From Pseudomonas sp. PB101 (GTDB taxonomy: Bacteria; Pseudomonadota; Gammaproteobacteria; Pseudomonadales; Pseudomonadaceae): DNA of 64,000 nt. The notes under the pieces were generated by a model. The model was not told where the DNA came from, ran no database searches, and saw only the letters and a list, made by a program, of their open reading frames with translations. Shown here one piece after another: positions 17,768-27,130 of the stretch; the first letter of the stretch is position 1, and each line of letters starts with the position of its first letter. Both the position numbers and the translations under genes were made by a program. Where the stretch lies: positions 1-64,000 of the forward strand of contig NZ_RWIR01000092.1 of NCBI RefSeq assembly GCF_009764265.1, in the 5' to 3' direction.

Positions 17768-18901
17768 ATGCCGCCTGTTTCCCGCTCCGCTTCCCAGCCT
17801 CAATTGACCGCCCTGTTCACCTCGGTGCAACAGCACTTCCTGAACGTCATCGTGCCGCTCTGGCAAGGTCCGGGCTGGAATGCCGACATGGCGCTGCCCT
17901 ATGAGGCGCTGGATGCCGAACACCGGCCGCTGCCACCGCAACGCTACCGGGCCATGGCCTGTGCACGGCAGTTGTACCTGTTCGCCAGCCTGATCGGTCA
18001 GGTGCCGGGCGCCGAAGAGCGCGCCGCCGCGTTGTTCCGCTCCTTGCAGCGACACTTCCACGACGCCGAGCATGGCGGCTGGTTCTACAGCGTCGATGCA
18101 CAGGGCGCACCGCTGGATCAGCGCAAGGACCTCTATACCCACGCCTTCATCCTGTTCGCCTGCGCCCATTACTGGGACAAGGTCCGCGAGCCATTGGTCG
18201 AGTCGGTACTCAACGCCTCGCTGGAAGTGATTGCGCAGCGTTTCGCCACGGACGACGGTCTGTACGAAGCCACGCTCGACCGCGACTGGGCATCGCTGGG
18301 CAGCGGCCCGTTGCAAAACCCGTTGATGCACCTGGCCGAAGCGTTCCTCGCCACCCTGTCGGTGCGTGAAGACCTCGACGTGCAGCAGGCGCTCGTCGAG
18401 TTATGCACAGCCATGCACGCGCGCTTCATCGATCCGCAACGTGGCGTGTTGATGGAGAAGCCGTTGGGATCTGTGGACAACTGGTTCGAACCAGGCCATC
18501 AGTTCGAATGGTATTTCCTGCTGGAATCCTCGGCGCTGTTACGCCAGTCGACGCTGCATGCCGATCTGGAGCGGGCTTTCGCCTTTACCGAGCAAATGGG
18601 CGTCGATCAACAGACTGGCGCCGTGCGGGCGATGCTCGACTTCGCCGCGGATGGCAGCGTGCGGGACGCCACGCAGCGCATCTGGGCGCAGGCCGAATAC
18701 CTGCGCGCACTGACGCTGCGACCGGACAGCGAAGCCGATGTTTTGCGCCAGTTGCAGGCGTTGCAGCAACGTTCGCTGCACGCAGGCGGGTGGTACGAAT
18801 GCCGTGATGAGCACGGTGAAGTCAGCCGCCGCGACATGCCGTCGACCACGCCTTATCACCTGGCGACCTGTTACCGCGGGTTGGCGGAGTACCTCGACTG
18901 A
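17768..18901 (+). CDS. AGE-family sugar epimerase/isomerase
   Basis: A 377-residue (alpha/alpha)6-barrel protein of the N-acylglucosamine 2-epimerase superfamily, which includes GlcNAc 2-epimerase, cellobiose epimerase, mannose isomerase and YihS-type aldose-ketose isomerases. The active-site region HFHDAEHGGWFYSVDAQG, with the DLYTHAF and EPGHQFEWYFLL histidine motifs, is intact. It stands alone between two REPIN-flanked gaps with no sugar kinase, transporter or regulator nearby, so its substrate cannot be guessed. Mannose-fructose isomerisation is one plausible activity for bacterial members. Confidence 0.83.
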   Translation: MPPVSRSASQPQLTALFTSVQQHFLNVIVPLWQGPGWNADMALPYEALDAEHRPLPPQRYRAMACARQLYLFASLIGQVPGAEERAAALFRSLQRHFHDAEHGGWFYSVDAQGAPLDQRKDLYTHAFILFACAHYWDKVREPLVESVLNASLEVIAQRFATDDGLYEATLDRDWASLGSGPLQNPLMHLAEAFLATLSVREDLDVQQALVELCTAMHARFIDPQRGVLMEKPLGSVDNWFEPGHQFEWYFLLESSALLRQSTLHADLERAFAFTEQMGVDQQTGAVRAMLDFAADGSVRDATQRIWAQAEYLRALTLRPDSEADVLRQLQALQQRSLHAGGWYECRDEHGEVSRRDMPSTTPYHLATCYRGLAEYLD

Positions 18902-18919
18902 TGTCGAGGTGCACTCCCA

Positions 18920-19825
18920 TCACTCAATCCACTTGCGATCCCCGGTAAAGCTGATGGTCAGCCATCGCGCAGCGTCCGGTTCGCCGAGCTTTGCGGATAT
19001 TTCCTCGCGCAGGCTGTCCAGTTGCCCCACACCGTCCAGCCAGTAATCCTTCGGCAATACGATGTGAATCTCGATGAAGCAGGCCCTGCCGTGTTTCTGC
19101 ACGTAGGAGATGTAATCGTCGAAACCATGCTCGACCTTCGCCACCTCCATCACCTGACGCACCTTGTCGTCCAACTGATCCGGGACGATCCCCAACACAT
19201 CGCGCAAGGCCGGCCCGAGGATTTTGAACGCCGGAGGAAGCATGCCCAAGGCCAGCAGGATCAGAATCATCGGATCGACATACACCGCCCACTTGTCGTA
19301 ACCCTGAGTCTTGAGCAGCAACGCGATGAGGAAACTCACCAGCAGCCCCGCCGACAGCATCGCGTCCACCAGCCAACTGATGTTGTCGAACCGGATCAGC
19401 GATGAATTGAGCGTGCGATTGCGATGGCGGACGTAGAAGAAATAAATGAACTCAACGACAGTGAAGAACGCCGCGTAGAAGATCACCAGACCGAGTTCAA
19501 CCTCGCGGCCACCGCTGATGATGCCGAACACACCGTTGAGAAAGGCATAAATGGCGACCAGGAATATGAAACAGCCTTCGATCACCAGCACCATGGGCTC
19601 CAGATGCCAGGAACCGAACTGGAAGCGTTGATTGCTTTCCTTGGCGATCAGTCGGGCGGTGATCAGCATCAGCACCTTGATGAAAGCCGCGATCAACGAA
19701 AAAAAGCCATCAAACAGGATGGATTGAGCGCCCGACACAAACCCGGTGATGATCCCGGCGAATGTCACGGCGAGCATCAGGAAGGTCGATTGCTTGAGCA
19801 GCGACTGCTCGCCTCGATTACTCAC
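18920..19825 (-). CDS. Cation diffusion facilitator family transporter
   Basis: A 301-residue inner-membrane protein of the CDF superfamily, which exports divalent metals (Zn, Co, Fe, Mn, Cd) by proton antiport. About five to six transmembrane helices (residues 12-190) precede a cytoplasmic ferredoxin-like domain (about 205-300). The helix-2 motif SILFDGFFS and the later IRFDNISWLVDAMLS carry the metal-site aspartates. I start at the GTG giving (M)SNRGEQSLLKQ, which has a strong AGGAG site; longer frames read into REP sequence. The metal specificity cannot be told from sequence. Confidence 0.82.
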   Translation of the reverse strand: MSNRGEQSLLKQSTFLMLAVTFAGIITGFVSGAQSILFDGFFSLIAAFIKVLMLITARLIAKESNQRFQFGSWHLEPMVLVIEGCFIFLVAIYAFLNGVFGIISGGREVELGLVIFYAAFFTVVEFIYFFYVRHRNRTLNSSLIRFDNISWLVDAMLSAGLLVSFLIALLLKTQGYDKWAVYVDPMILILLALGMLPPAFKILGPALRDVLGIVPDQLDDKVRQVMEVAKVEHGFDDYISYVQKHGRACFIEIHIVLPKDYWLDGVGQLDSLREEISAKLGEPDAARWLTISFTGDRKWIE

Positions 19826-19916
19826 TGGATCTCCTCTAATACCTCTAGACCGCCGGGTGTGGCGGGCTGCTTGAGGGAGGAGTCTAGCTGATGTCCTGCA
19901 CCGGCTGCGCCGACGC

Positions 19917-20010
19917 CATCGCGAGCAAGCTCGCTCCCACAGTGGGTCAAGGTGCACACAAATTGTGTGGACGACACAAAATCCTGTGGGAGCGAGCTTG
20001 CTCGCGATTG
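19917..20010. repeat. REPIN, homotypic
   Basis: Both arms share the core gcgagcaagctcgc / gcgagcttgctcgc with cctgtgggagcgag flanks. The spacer holds a further small palindrome (acaaattgtgtgg). It separates the CDF gene and the SDR gene, both on the minus strand. Confidence 0.85.
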
Positions 20011-20024
20011 GCCGTGACTCGGTC

Positions 20025-20786
20025 TTAAGACTTACGCTCGATAGCAAACCCGGCCCAGGTCTGGCTCACAGGCATCAGCTCCAGGCTGTTGATATTGATG
20101 TGCGCCGGCGCATTGAGCACCCAGAAGATGGTGTCAGCGATGTCCTGCGGCTGAATCGGCTCGGCGCCGGCGTAAGTGGCGTTGTAGCGCTCCTGGTCAC
20201 CGGCAAAACGCACCAGCGAGAACTCGCTCTCGCACAGGCCCGGCTCGATGTTGCTGACCCGTACGCCCGTGCCTTGCAGGTCGCAGCGCAGGTTCAGGGA
20301 GAACTGTTTGACGAACGCCTTGGTCGCGCCATAGATGTGGCTGCCCGGGTACGGATAGTTGCCGGCGATGGAACCCAGGTTGACGATACCGGCCCCACGC
20401 CCATGGGCGATCAGGCGTGGCAACAGCAGGCGGGTGCTGTACATCAGGCCCTTGACGTTGGTATCGACCATGGTGTCCCAGTCGTCCAGGTCGCACTTGG
20501 GCGCAGGATCGACACCCAGGGCCAGCCCGGCGTTGTTGATCAGCCCGCGCAGCTTGGCAAAGGATGGCGGCAGATTGGCAATCGCCTCCTCCATGGCCTT
20601 GCGATCACGCACATCGAGCACCAGGCCATGGACTTCGGTCTGCTTCGACAGCTCGGCGCACAGCGCATTGAGGCGCTCTTCACGACGGCCTGTCAGCACC
20701 AGTTTCCAGCCGGCCTCGGCAAAACGACGGGCACAGGCTTCACCAAAACCGGAGGTCGCGCCGGTAATAAACAGGGTGTTGGACAT
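20025..20786 (-). CDS. Short-chain dehydrogenase/reductase, YdfG-like
   Basis: A 253-residue classical SDR. The NAD(P)-binding TGATSGFG motif is at residues 8-15, with RREERL soon after the second strand suggesting NADP preference. NNAG and the catalytic Ser...YGATK (Tyr/Lys) are present. The overall pattern, including NLGSIAGNYPYPGSHIYGATKAFVKQF and EPGLCESEFSLVRF, matches YdfG-type 3-hydroxy-acid/serine dehydrogenases. I start at MSNTLFITGATSG (AAGGAG-type site upstream). The physiological substrate is uncertain; YdfG enzymes act on L-allo-threonine, serine and 3-hydroxypropionate. Confidence 0.85.
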   Translation of the reverse strand: MSNTLFITGATSGFGEACARRFAEAGWKLVLTGRREERLNALCAELSKQTEVHGLVLDVRDRKAMEEAIANLPPSFAKLRGLINNAGLALGVDPAPKCDLDDWDTMVDTNVKGLMYSTRLLLPRLIAHGRGAGIVNLGSIAGNYPYPGSHIYGATKAFVKQFSLNLRCDLQGTGVRVSNIEPGLCESEFSLVRFAGDQERYNATYAGAEPIQPQDIADTIFWVLNAPAHININSLELMPVSQTWAGFAIERKS

Positions 20787-21080
20787 CGTGTTCTCCTTGC
20801 TTCGGCTGATCGCCAGCCATTGGAATAGAAAATCAGCAGGCAGCATGCCCGGCCTTGCCCATAGCGGCAACCGCACTTTCTGTATAAAAAACAACCAATC
20901 CTCGCAAACCCTTTACCCGCTTGGCCTACAGCCATGTGCGCGCACGTTATCCACAGGCCGGTCCACAGTCTTTGGGGGCAAGTGGAAAAGCTGCAAGCCG
21001 CTATCCACAAGGCTTTGCGCGGTTTTTTGAAACTTTTTTGCTTGACCCTCGATAGCCTGCCGTGTAGCCCCTGGCGATTT

Positions 21081-21206
21081 TCATGACTGACGGGTCAAAC
21101 CGACGATGGCGCCAAGCCAGTAACCACGGCCTTCAGCCGGGTCTTTCCAGAGTTTAACCACAGACTTATCCACAGGCTTGTCCACGCCGATTTCACTCAC
21201 TTTCAT
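21081..21206 (-). CDS. Possible small protein (41 residues)
   Basis: A short frame, MKVSEIGVDKPVDKSVVKLW... ending GAIVGLTRQS, has GC-rich codon choices like real genes here in its second half. Its first half is made of the reverse complements of the DnaA-box-like repeats (VDKPVDKS). No good ribosome-binding site precedes either possible start. It may equally be chance, so it is recorded as a candidate only. Confidence 0.2.
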   Translation of the reverse strand: MKVSEIGVDKPVDKSVVKLWKDPAEGRGYWLGAIVGLTRQS

Positions 21207-21437
21207 CACCAATAAAAAGGTTGACAAAGCGTCCCTCAAGTTGCGCAAAAGCGCCTGATCAAAAAACAACCATCACTCTGCACGCCACGGGTTTAAAGGC
21301 CTGCAGCCAGCTACTCCCACGTTATTCACAGCCGGTTCCACAGCAAACGGGGACAAGTCAAAACCGTGACAAAACAATTATTTGCAGCGGCTTTATGTCG
21401 CGGTTCAGGAGCTTGGGAATATTGTTTTCCACAATTT

Positions 21438-21541
21438 CCTGTGGGAGCGAGCCTGCTCGCGATGGGCGTCAACGATAACGAGAACATTCTGGATAAATGC
21501 GTTGTCCTGGGGATCTTCGCGAGCAGGCTCGCTCCTACAGG
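21438..21541. repeat. REPIN, homotypic
   Basis: Arms cctgtgggagcgagcctgctcgcgatgg and cttcgcgagcaggctcgctcctacagg have matching cores across a roughly 50-bp spacer. It lies between the DnaA-box stretch and the livF terminator. Confidence 0.85.
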
Positions 21542-21566
21542 GGATTTGCGGTGTTTGGGGGGATGT

Positions 21567-21599
21567 AAAAAAGCCCCGACGCTTGCGCACCGGGGCTTG
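21567..21599 (-). terminator. Terminator of the liv operon
   Basis: Read on the minus strand, AAGCCCCG/CGGGGCTT with a 12-base loop is followed by a run of T, 18 bp after the livF stop codon. This is a typical intrinsic terminator. Confidence 0.85.
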
Positions 21600-21616
21600 T
21601 GTATAACCACTAAAAC

Positions 21617-22333
21617 TCAGTGCCCGCCAAGATAGGCGTTACGCACATCCTCGTTGACCAGCAGTTCCTTGCCGCTACCGGTCATGCGGATTTCGCCGTT
21701 GACCATCACGTACGCCCGGTCCGACAACCGCAAGGCGTGGTTGGCGTTCTGCTCCACCAGGAAGATGGTCATGCCGGTCTTGGCCAGTTCCCGCAGGGTC
21801 GCGAAGATCTGTTTCACCACGATCGGCGCCAGGCCCAGGCTCGGCTCATCGAGCAGCAACAACTTCGGCCGGCTCATCAGGGCGCGGGCGATGGCGAGCA
21901 TCTGCTGCTCGCCGCCGGACATGGTCATCGCCCGCTGGGTACGCCGCTCTTCGAGCCGCGGGAACAGCTCGAACATGCGCTGCATGTCCTCCTTGGCGTA
22001 TTTGTCACCGATCGGGATGGTGCCCATCAGCAGGTTTTCCTCGACGGTCATGTCGGGGAACACCCGCCGCCCTTCCGGCGATTGCGCGATGCCGTTGGAG
22101 GCGATGTAGTGGGACGACTTGTGGGTAATGTCCACGCCCTGGTAGAGGATCTGCCCGTCCGCCGCCCTTGGCTGACCGAAGATCGACATCAACAGGGTCG
22201 ACTTGCCGGCGCCGTTGGAGCCGATCAGGCTGACGGTTTCCCCTTCGTTGATGTGCAGCGAGACTTTCTTCAGGGCCTGGATCGGCCCGTAGAACACGTC
22301 CAGGTTCTTGAGTTCGAGGATGGGTTGGCTCAT
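21617..22333 (-). CDS. livF: Branched-chain amino-acid ABC transporter ATPase LivF/BraG
   Basis: A 238-residue ATPase of the high-affinity Leu/Ile/Val importer. Walker A is GSNGAGKS (residues 38-45), the ABC signature is MSGGEQQM and Walker B is LLLLDEPSLGL, all intact. It pairs with LivG to energise the LivH-LivM channel. It is the last gene of the five-gene braC-livHMGF unit, overlaps livG by four bases and is followed by an intrinsic terminator. Confidence 0.96.
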   Translation of the reverse strand: MSQPILELKNLDVFYGPIQALKKVSLHINEGETVSLIGSNGAGKSTLLMSIFGQPRAADGQILYQGVDITHKSSHYIASNGIAQSPEGRRVFPDMTVEENLLMGTIPIGDKYAKEDMQRMFELFPRLEERRTQRAMTMSGGEQQMLAIARALMSRPKLLLLDEPSLGLAPIVVKQIFATLRELAKTGMTIFLVEQNANHALRLSDRAYVMVNGEIRMTGSGKELLVNEDVRNAYLGGH

Positions 22334-23205
22334 AGCACCACTTCCTCTTCATCGGCGCCCAGGTAGGCCGCAATCACTTTCGGGTCGTTGCGAATCGCAT
22401 CGGGTCCGCCCTCGGCGATGACGATGCCGTGGTCCAGCACCACGATGTGGTCGGAAATACTCATCACCATGCCCATGTCGTGTTCGATCAGCACCACGGT
22501 CAGATCGTGCTCGTCGCGCAGCAGCCGGATCATCGCGCTCAGCGCTTCGGTTTCCTGAGGGTTGAGGCCGGCGGCCGGTTCGTCGAGGCAGATGATCTGC
22601 GGACGGGTGCACATGGCCCGGGCGATTTCCAGGCGGCGTTGCTGGCCGTAGGACAGCTCGCCAGCCAGGCGGTTGGCGCAGTCCACCAGGTCCACCACTT
22701 CCAGCCAGTAGAACGCGTGGTCGAGCGCATCGCTTTCGGCCTTGCGATAGCCCTTGGTATTGAGGATGCCGGCGAGCATGTTGCGGTTGACCCACATGTG
22801 CTGCGCCACCAACAGGTTTTCCAGCACCGACATTTCCTTGAACAGGCGAATGTTCTGGAACGTCCGCGCCAGCCCGGCACGGTTCACCAGGTGGGTGCCG
22901 CCGAACATCTTGTAGCGGAGCCGGCTGATGAAGCTTTTGGGCGAGACGAAATCGGTCGGTTTGAACGATTCGCCGAGCAACTTGATGACGTTGGTCTGCT
23001 CGCCACGCACATTGAGTTCGATCTTGCCGCCGGAGGCTTTGTAGAAACCGGTCAGGCAGTTGAACACCGTGGTCTTGCCGGCGCCATTGGGGCCGATAAG
23101 GGCGAAGATCGAGTTGCGCTTGACCTGCAGGCTGACGTCATTCAACGCCTTGATGCCGCCGAAGTGCATCATCAGCTTTTCGACACTGAGTACGACTTCG
23201 CTCAT
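22330..23205 (-). CDS. livG: Branched-chain amino-acid ABC transporter ATPase LivG/BraF
   Basis: A 291-residue ATPase with Walker A GPNGAGKT (residues 38-45), signature LSYGQQRRLEIARAM and Walker B ICLDEPAAGLNP. The insert between Walker A and the signature (about residues 60-110, including the LSRLRYKMFGG-like segment) is longer than in generic ABC ATPases and is usual for LivG. It overlaps livM and livF by four bases each (ATGA), indicating coupled translation. It forms the ATPase pair with LivF on the cytoplasmic face. Confidence 0.96.
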   Translation of the reverse strand: MSEVVLSVEKLMMHFGGIKALNDVSLQVKRNSIFALIGPNGAGKTTVFNCLTGFYKASGGKIELNVRGEQTNVIKLLGESFKPTDFVSPKSFISRLRYKMFGGTHLVNRAGLARTFQNIRLFKEMSVLENLLVAQHMWVNRNMLAGILNTKGYRKAESDALDHAFYWLEVVDLVDCANRLAGELSYGQQRRLEIARAMCTRPQIICLDEPAAGLNPQETEALSAMIRLLRDEHDLTVVLIEHDMGMVMSISDHIVVLDHGIVIAEGGPDAIRNDPKVIAAYLGADEEEVVL

Positions 23206-24485
23206 GGCGCTACTCCTTTACGCGGGGTCACACCGGTACGGCTGATCCGAATCAGGCCGCGCGGTCGCCAGATCATCATCAACACCATCAGGATGCCGAA
23301 CAACAGCACGCGGTATTCGGCGAAACCACGCAGCAGCTCCGGGGCCACGGTCAATACGAAGGCCGCGATGACCACACCGATGGTCGAGCCCATGCCGCCG
23401 AGTACCACGATGGCGAGGATCAGGGCCGATTCGAAGAAGGTGAACGAGGTCGGGTTTACAAAACCCTGGTAGGTGGCGAAGAACACCCCGGCCAGACCGG
23501 CCGTCGAGGCACCGATGGTGAACGCCGAGAGCTTGACCAGCACGTGGTTCAGGCCCATGGAACGGCAGGCGATCTCGTCTTCACGCAGGGCTTCCCAGGC
23601 GCGGCCTACAGGCATGCGGGTCAGGCGATGCTTGATGTACAGCACGGCCAGTACCACCAGGAACAGCACCGCGTAGATGAAGTAGTACTTCACGTCCGGG
23701 TTGTAGGTGAGGCCAAAGAACTCATGGAAGGGCACGCCACCATCCTTCGCTCGCTTGCCGAATTCCAGGCCGAAGAAGGTCGGCAGCGGTGCCGGCATGC
23801 CGTTCGGGCCGCCAGTCAGCGACAACCAGTTGTTGAGGATCAGGCGGATGATTTCACCGAAGCCCAGGGTCACGATCGCCAGATAGTCACCGTGCAGTCG
23901 CAGCACCGGGAAACCGAGGATGCAACCGGCCAGGCCGGCGGTGATCGCCGCCAGCGGCAGCACCGTCCAGAAACCCAGGCCCAGGTATTGATAACCGAGC
24001 GCCAGACCGTAGGCACCGATGGCGTAGAACGCCACGTAACCGAGGTCGAGCAGGCCGGCCAGGCCGACCACGATGTTCAGCCCAAGCCCCAGCAGCACAT
24101 AGATCAGCCCGAGGATGACCACGCCCAACAGGTAGGAGTTGGAGAAAAACGGGAACACCACGGCGATCACGATGACCAGCGGGATGATCCAGCGCAGCCG
24201 CGACTTGTAGTCGGGCGCCAGCACATGCACGCCGGAGCCTGTCGATTCAAAGCCTTCGAGGATTTTCAGGCCCTTGGGTGTCTGCAGGAACATGCTCAAG
24301 GCAAAGCGGCCGGCCATGACGATCGCCACGATCCACGCCACCCGGGTGGTTTCCAGGTTGAAGCCATAGCCATCGAGAACGACGCCGACAATCGGCCCGA
24401 ACACAATCAGGGCAATGAGGCCGGCAAGAATCGCGTCAACCAGACTTTTTTTGATATCAATGGTTTTTTTAGTGGTTGAAGACAT
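23202..24485 (-). CDS. livM: Branched-chain amino-acid ABC transporter permease LivM/BraE
   Basis: A 427-residue inner-membrane permease. An N-terminal extension of about 110 residues with three hydrophobic segments precedes the core LivM domain, which has about eight helices. The conserved cytoplasmic coupling loop is EALREDEIACRSMGLN. The N-terminal extension is characteristic of the gamma-proteobacterial LivM group. It starts 3 bp after livH ends and overlaps livG. Confidence 0.95.
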   Translation of the reverse strand: MSSTTKKTIDIKKSLVDAILAGLIALIVFGPIVGVVLDGYGFNLETTRVAWIVAIVMAGRFALSMFLQTPKGLKILEGFESTGSGVHVLAPDYKSRLRWIIPLVIVIAVVFPFFSNSYLLGVVILGLIYVLLGLGLNIVVGLAGLLDLGYVAFYAIGAYGLALGYQYLGLGFWTVLPLAAITAGLAGCILGFPVLRLHGDYLAIVTLGFGEIIRLILNNWLSLTGGPNGMPAPLPTFFGLEFGKRAKDGGVPFHEFFGLTYNPDVKYYFIYAVLFLVVLAVLYIKHRLTRMPVGRAWEALREDEIACRSMGLNHVLVKLSAFTIGASTAGLAGVFFATYQGFVNPTSFTFFESALILAIVVLGGMGSTIGVVIAAFVLTVAPELLRGFAEYRVLLFGILMVLMMIWRPRGLIRISRTGVTPRKGVAP

Positions 24486-24488
24486 CGC

Positions 24489-25403
<915 letters not shown>

Positions 25404-25507
25404 AACGCAATCTCACGCAATGAGAACCTGCACATGTGGCTGTGCGGTTCTTCTAAGGAAAATACAGATATACGTCGGAGCAATGTCAGTCACGATCAGG
25501 CCGCCCC

Positions 25508-25599
25508 CCTGTAGGAGCTGGCTTGCCAGCGATAGCGGTGTATCAGCCAACATGGATGTCGACTGATCTGGCGCCATCGCGGGCAAGCCCGCTCCCACA
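25508..25599. repeat. REPIN between braC and livH, heterotypic
   Basis: The left arm has the core gctggcttgccagc, the right arm gcgggcaagcccgc. It lies inside the putative transcript between the periplasmic binding protein and the permease genes, where REP hairpins can stabilise upstream mRNA and so favour binding-protein output. Confidence 0.8.
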
Positions 25600-25634
25600 A
25601 GGGAACTGTGGGGTTCAGCCGATCGGGTCAGCCC

Positions 25635-26768
25635 TTACTTCTGTTTTTCCAGCTGGTGGTATTTGCCGTCCTTGTCCCACTGGTAAACCACGTAGTCGGA
25701 GATTTTCAGGTCGCCCTTGCTGTCCCAGGTCTTCTCGCCCATGACGGTCTTGACCGGGTTTTTCTTCAGCCATGCCGCCGCGTCTTCGCCCTTGTTGGAC
25801 TTGGCGCCGTTGAAAGCTGCAGCCAGGGTCTGCACCGAAGCGTAGGCGTACAGGGTGTAGCCTTCAGGTTCGGTACCGGCCTTGCGGAAGGCGTCTACCA
25901 CAGCCTTGCTGTCTGGCAGCAGGCGTGGGTCGGCGCCGAAGGTCATCAGCACGCCGTCAACGAATTGCGGACCGCCAGCGGTGGTCACCAGTTCGTCGGT
26001 CACGATGCCGTCGTCGGACATGAACTTGACGTCCTTGAGGCCTTGCTCACGCAGTTGGCGCACCAGAGGACCGGCTTCCGGGTGCAGACCACCGAAGTAG
26101 ACGACGTCAGCGCCGGCACCGCGGATCTTGGTCACGATGGTGCTGAAGTCTTTCTCGCCACGGGTCAGGCCTTCATACAGCACAGGCGTTACACCGCGCT
26201 TGACCAGTTGAGCCTTGGTGGCATCCGCCAGGCCTTGGCCGTAGGTGTCCTTGTCGTGCAGCACGACCACTTTCTTGCCCTTGAGCACGTCGACGATGTA
26301 GTCGCCGGCCACGATGCCTTGCTGGTCGTCACGCCCGCACATACGGAACATGGCGCTCAGGCCGCGCTCGGTAACGGCCGGGTTGGTGGAGCCCGGGGTG
26401 ATGGCGATGATGCCCGCTTCGTCATAGATCTCGGAGGCCGGGATGGTCGACGAGGAGCAGAAGTGACCGACCACGCCGGCGACTTTCTGGTTGGTCAGGT
26501 CCTTGGCGACCGTCACGGCCTGCTTCGGTTCGCAGGCGTCATCGCCCTTGACCAGGACGATTTTTTCCCCGTTCACGCCGCCCGACGCGTTGACCGCATC
26601 GGCCGCCGCCTGTGCACCCTTCATGTACTGTTCGCCAAATGCCGCGTTGGCGCCGGTCATTGGTCCCGCTACGCCGATCTTGATGTCAGCCTGAGCAAAC
26701 GCAGAAACACCCAACACAGTTGCCACTGCGAGGGCCAGAAAACCTTTCTTGTAAAACGTCTGGGACAT
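25635..26768 (-). CDS. braC: Branched-chain amino-acid periplasmic binding protein BraC/LivK
   Basis: A 377-residue periplasmic receptor for Leu, Ile, Val and often Ala/Thr. It has a signal peptide (about residues 1-26, ending SAFA) and two type-I periplasmic lobes. The DDACEPKQA and GHFCSSST cysteines form the disulfide conserved in LivJ/LivK/BraC. I start at MSQTFYKKG, preceded by a usable site. A perfect sigma-54 promoter lies about 57 bp upstream. It is the first gene of the importer operon and is normally made in excess over the membrane components. Confidence 0.95.
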   Translation of the reverse strand: MSQTFYKKGFLALAVATVLGVSAFAQADIKIGVAGPMTGANAAFGEQYMKGAQAAADAVNASGGVNGEKIVLVKGDDACEPKQAVTVAKDLTNQKVAGVVGHFCSSSTIPASEIYDEAGIIAITPGSTNPAVTERGLSAMFRMCGRDDQQGIVAGDYIVDVLKGKKVVVLHDKDTYGQGLADATKAQLVKRGVTPVLYEGLTRGEKDFSTIVTKIRGAGADVVYFGGLHPEAGPLVRQLREQGLKDVKFMSDDGIVTDELVTTAGGPQFVDGVLMTFGADPRLLPDSKAVVDAFRKAGTEPEGYTLYAYASVQTLAAAFNGAKSNKGEDAAAWLKKNPVKTVMGEKTWDSKGDLKISDYVVYQWDKDGKYHQLEKQK

Positions 26769-26823
26769 GAGGTGGTGCTCCATGGTTTTTTTAATTGGCA
26801 CTGCGACTTCACTGAATGCTCAG

Positions 26824-26839
26824 AGCAAGGGCCGTGCCA
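26824..26839 (-). promoter_or_regulatory. Sigma-54 (RpoN) -24/-12 promoter of braC-livHMGF
   Basis: On the minus strand TGGCACGGCCCTTGCT is an exact match to TGGCACR-N4-TTGCW, with GG and GC 10 bases apart. The predicted transcription start is about 26813, giving a 45-base leader. The 362-bp gap between braC and amaA otherwise holds only the sites at 27038-27074. Confidence 0.8.
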
Positions 26840-27037
26840 TCGGTTTTTTATTCTGAAAAAAGTCGCTGCTTTCTTGTTATTTCGACTGTTTCGGACCCAT
26901 TTTCATTGGGCGTGCAACCGTCTAAACCGCGGCAGGTAAAACCATTATTTTTTTGAGGCGCAACCCGCATGCGCCATCATTGCAACCGCGCCTTTAAACG
27001 AAGTGCAACCAGCCTGTAACAACGTGCGTCACCGAAG

Positions 27038-27074
27038 TGCACACTGCTGGTGCGGGACTGCTACAACCCGCACC
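27038..27074. promoter_or_regulatory. NtrC-like site and overlapping inverted repeat upstream of braC
   Basis: TGCACACTGCTGGTGCG (27038-27054) agrees with the NtrC palindrome TGCACC-N5-GGTGCA at 10 of 12 positions, about 230 bp before the predicted start. It overlaps GGTGCGGG-N10-CCCGCACC (27049-27074), which could alternatively be the hairpin ending amaA transcription... the latter is less likely because amaA ends at 27131 and no T-run follows. Confidence 0.4.
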
Positions 27075-27130
27075 ACTACAGGCTAGCTGCTGATCGAAAA
27101 AGCGCCGCTTTCCACTGCAAAAATCAACCT

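Larger units (their letters stand above)
20787..21567. other. Gene-poor region with a cluster of DnaA-box-like sites
   Basis: Four perfect matches to the DnaA-box consensus TTWTNCACA lie on the plus strand: TTATCCACA at 20947 and 21166, TTATTCACA at 21322 and TTTTCCACA at 21425. Near matches in the same orientation are CTATCCACA (21001), TTAACCACA (21154) and TTGTCCACG (21178). All fall within about 490 bp. DnaA, the initiator protein, binds such boxes at oriC, at its own promoter and at titration loci such as E. coli datA. dnaA and rpmH are not nearby, so this is not evidently oriC. A REPIN closes the region. Confidence 0.55.

Noticed and set aside
20947-21433. DnaA-box cluster considered as the chromosomal origin
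   Set aside because: dnaA, dnaN, rpmH and gidA-type neighbours expected at Pseudomonas oriC are absent, and there is no clear AT-rich unwinding element.
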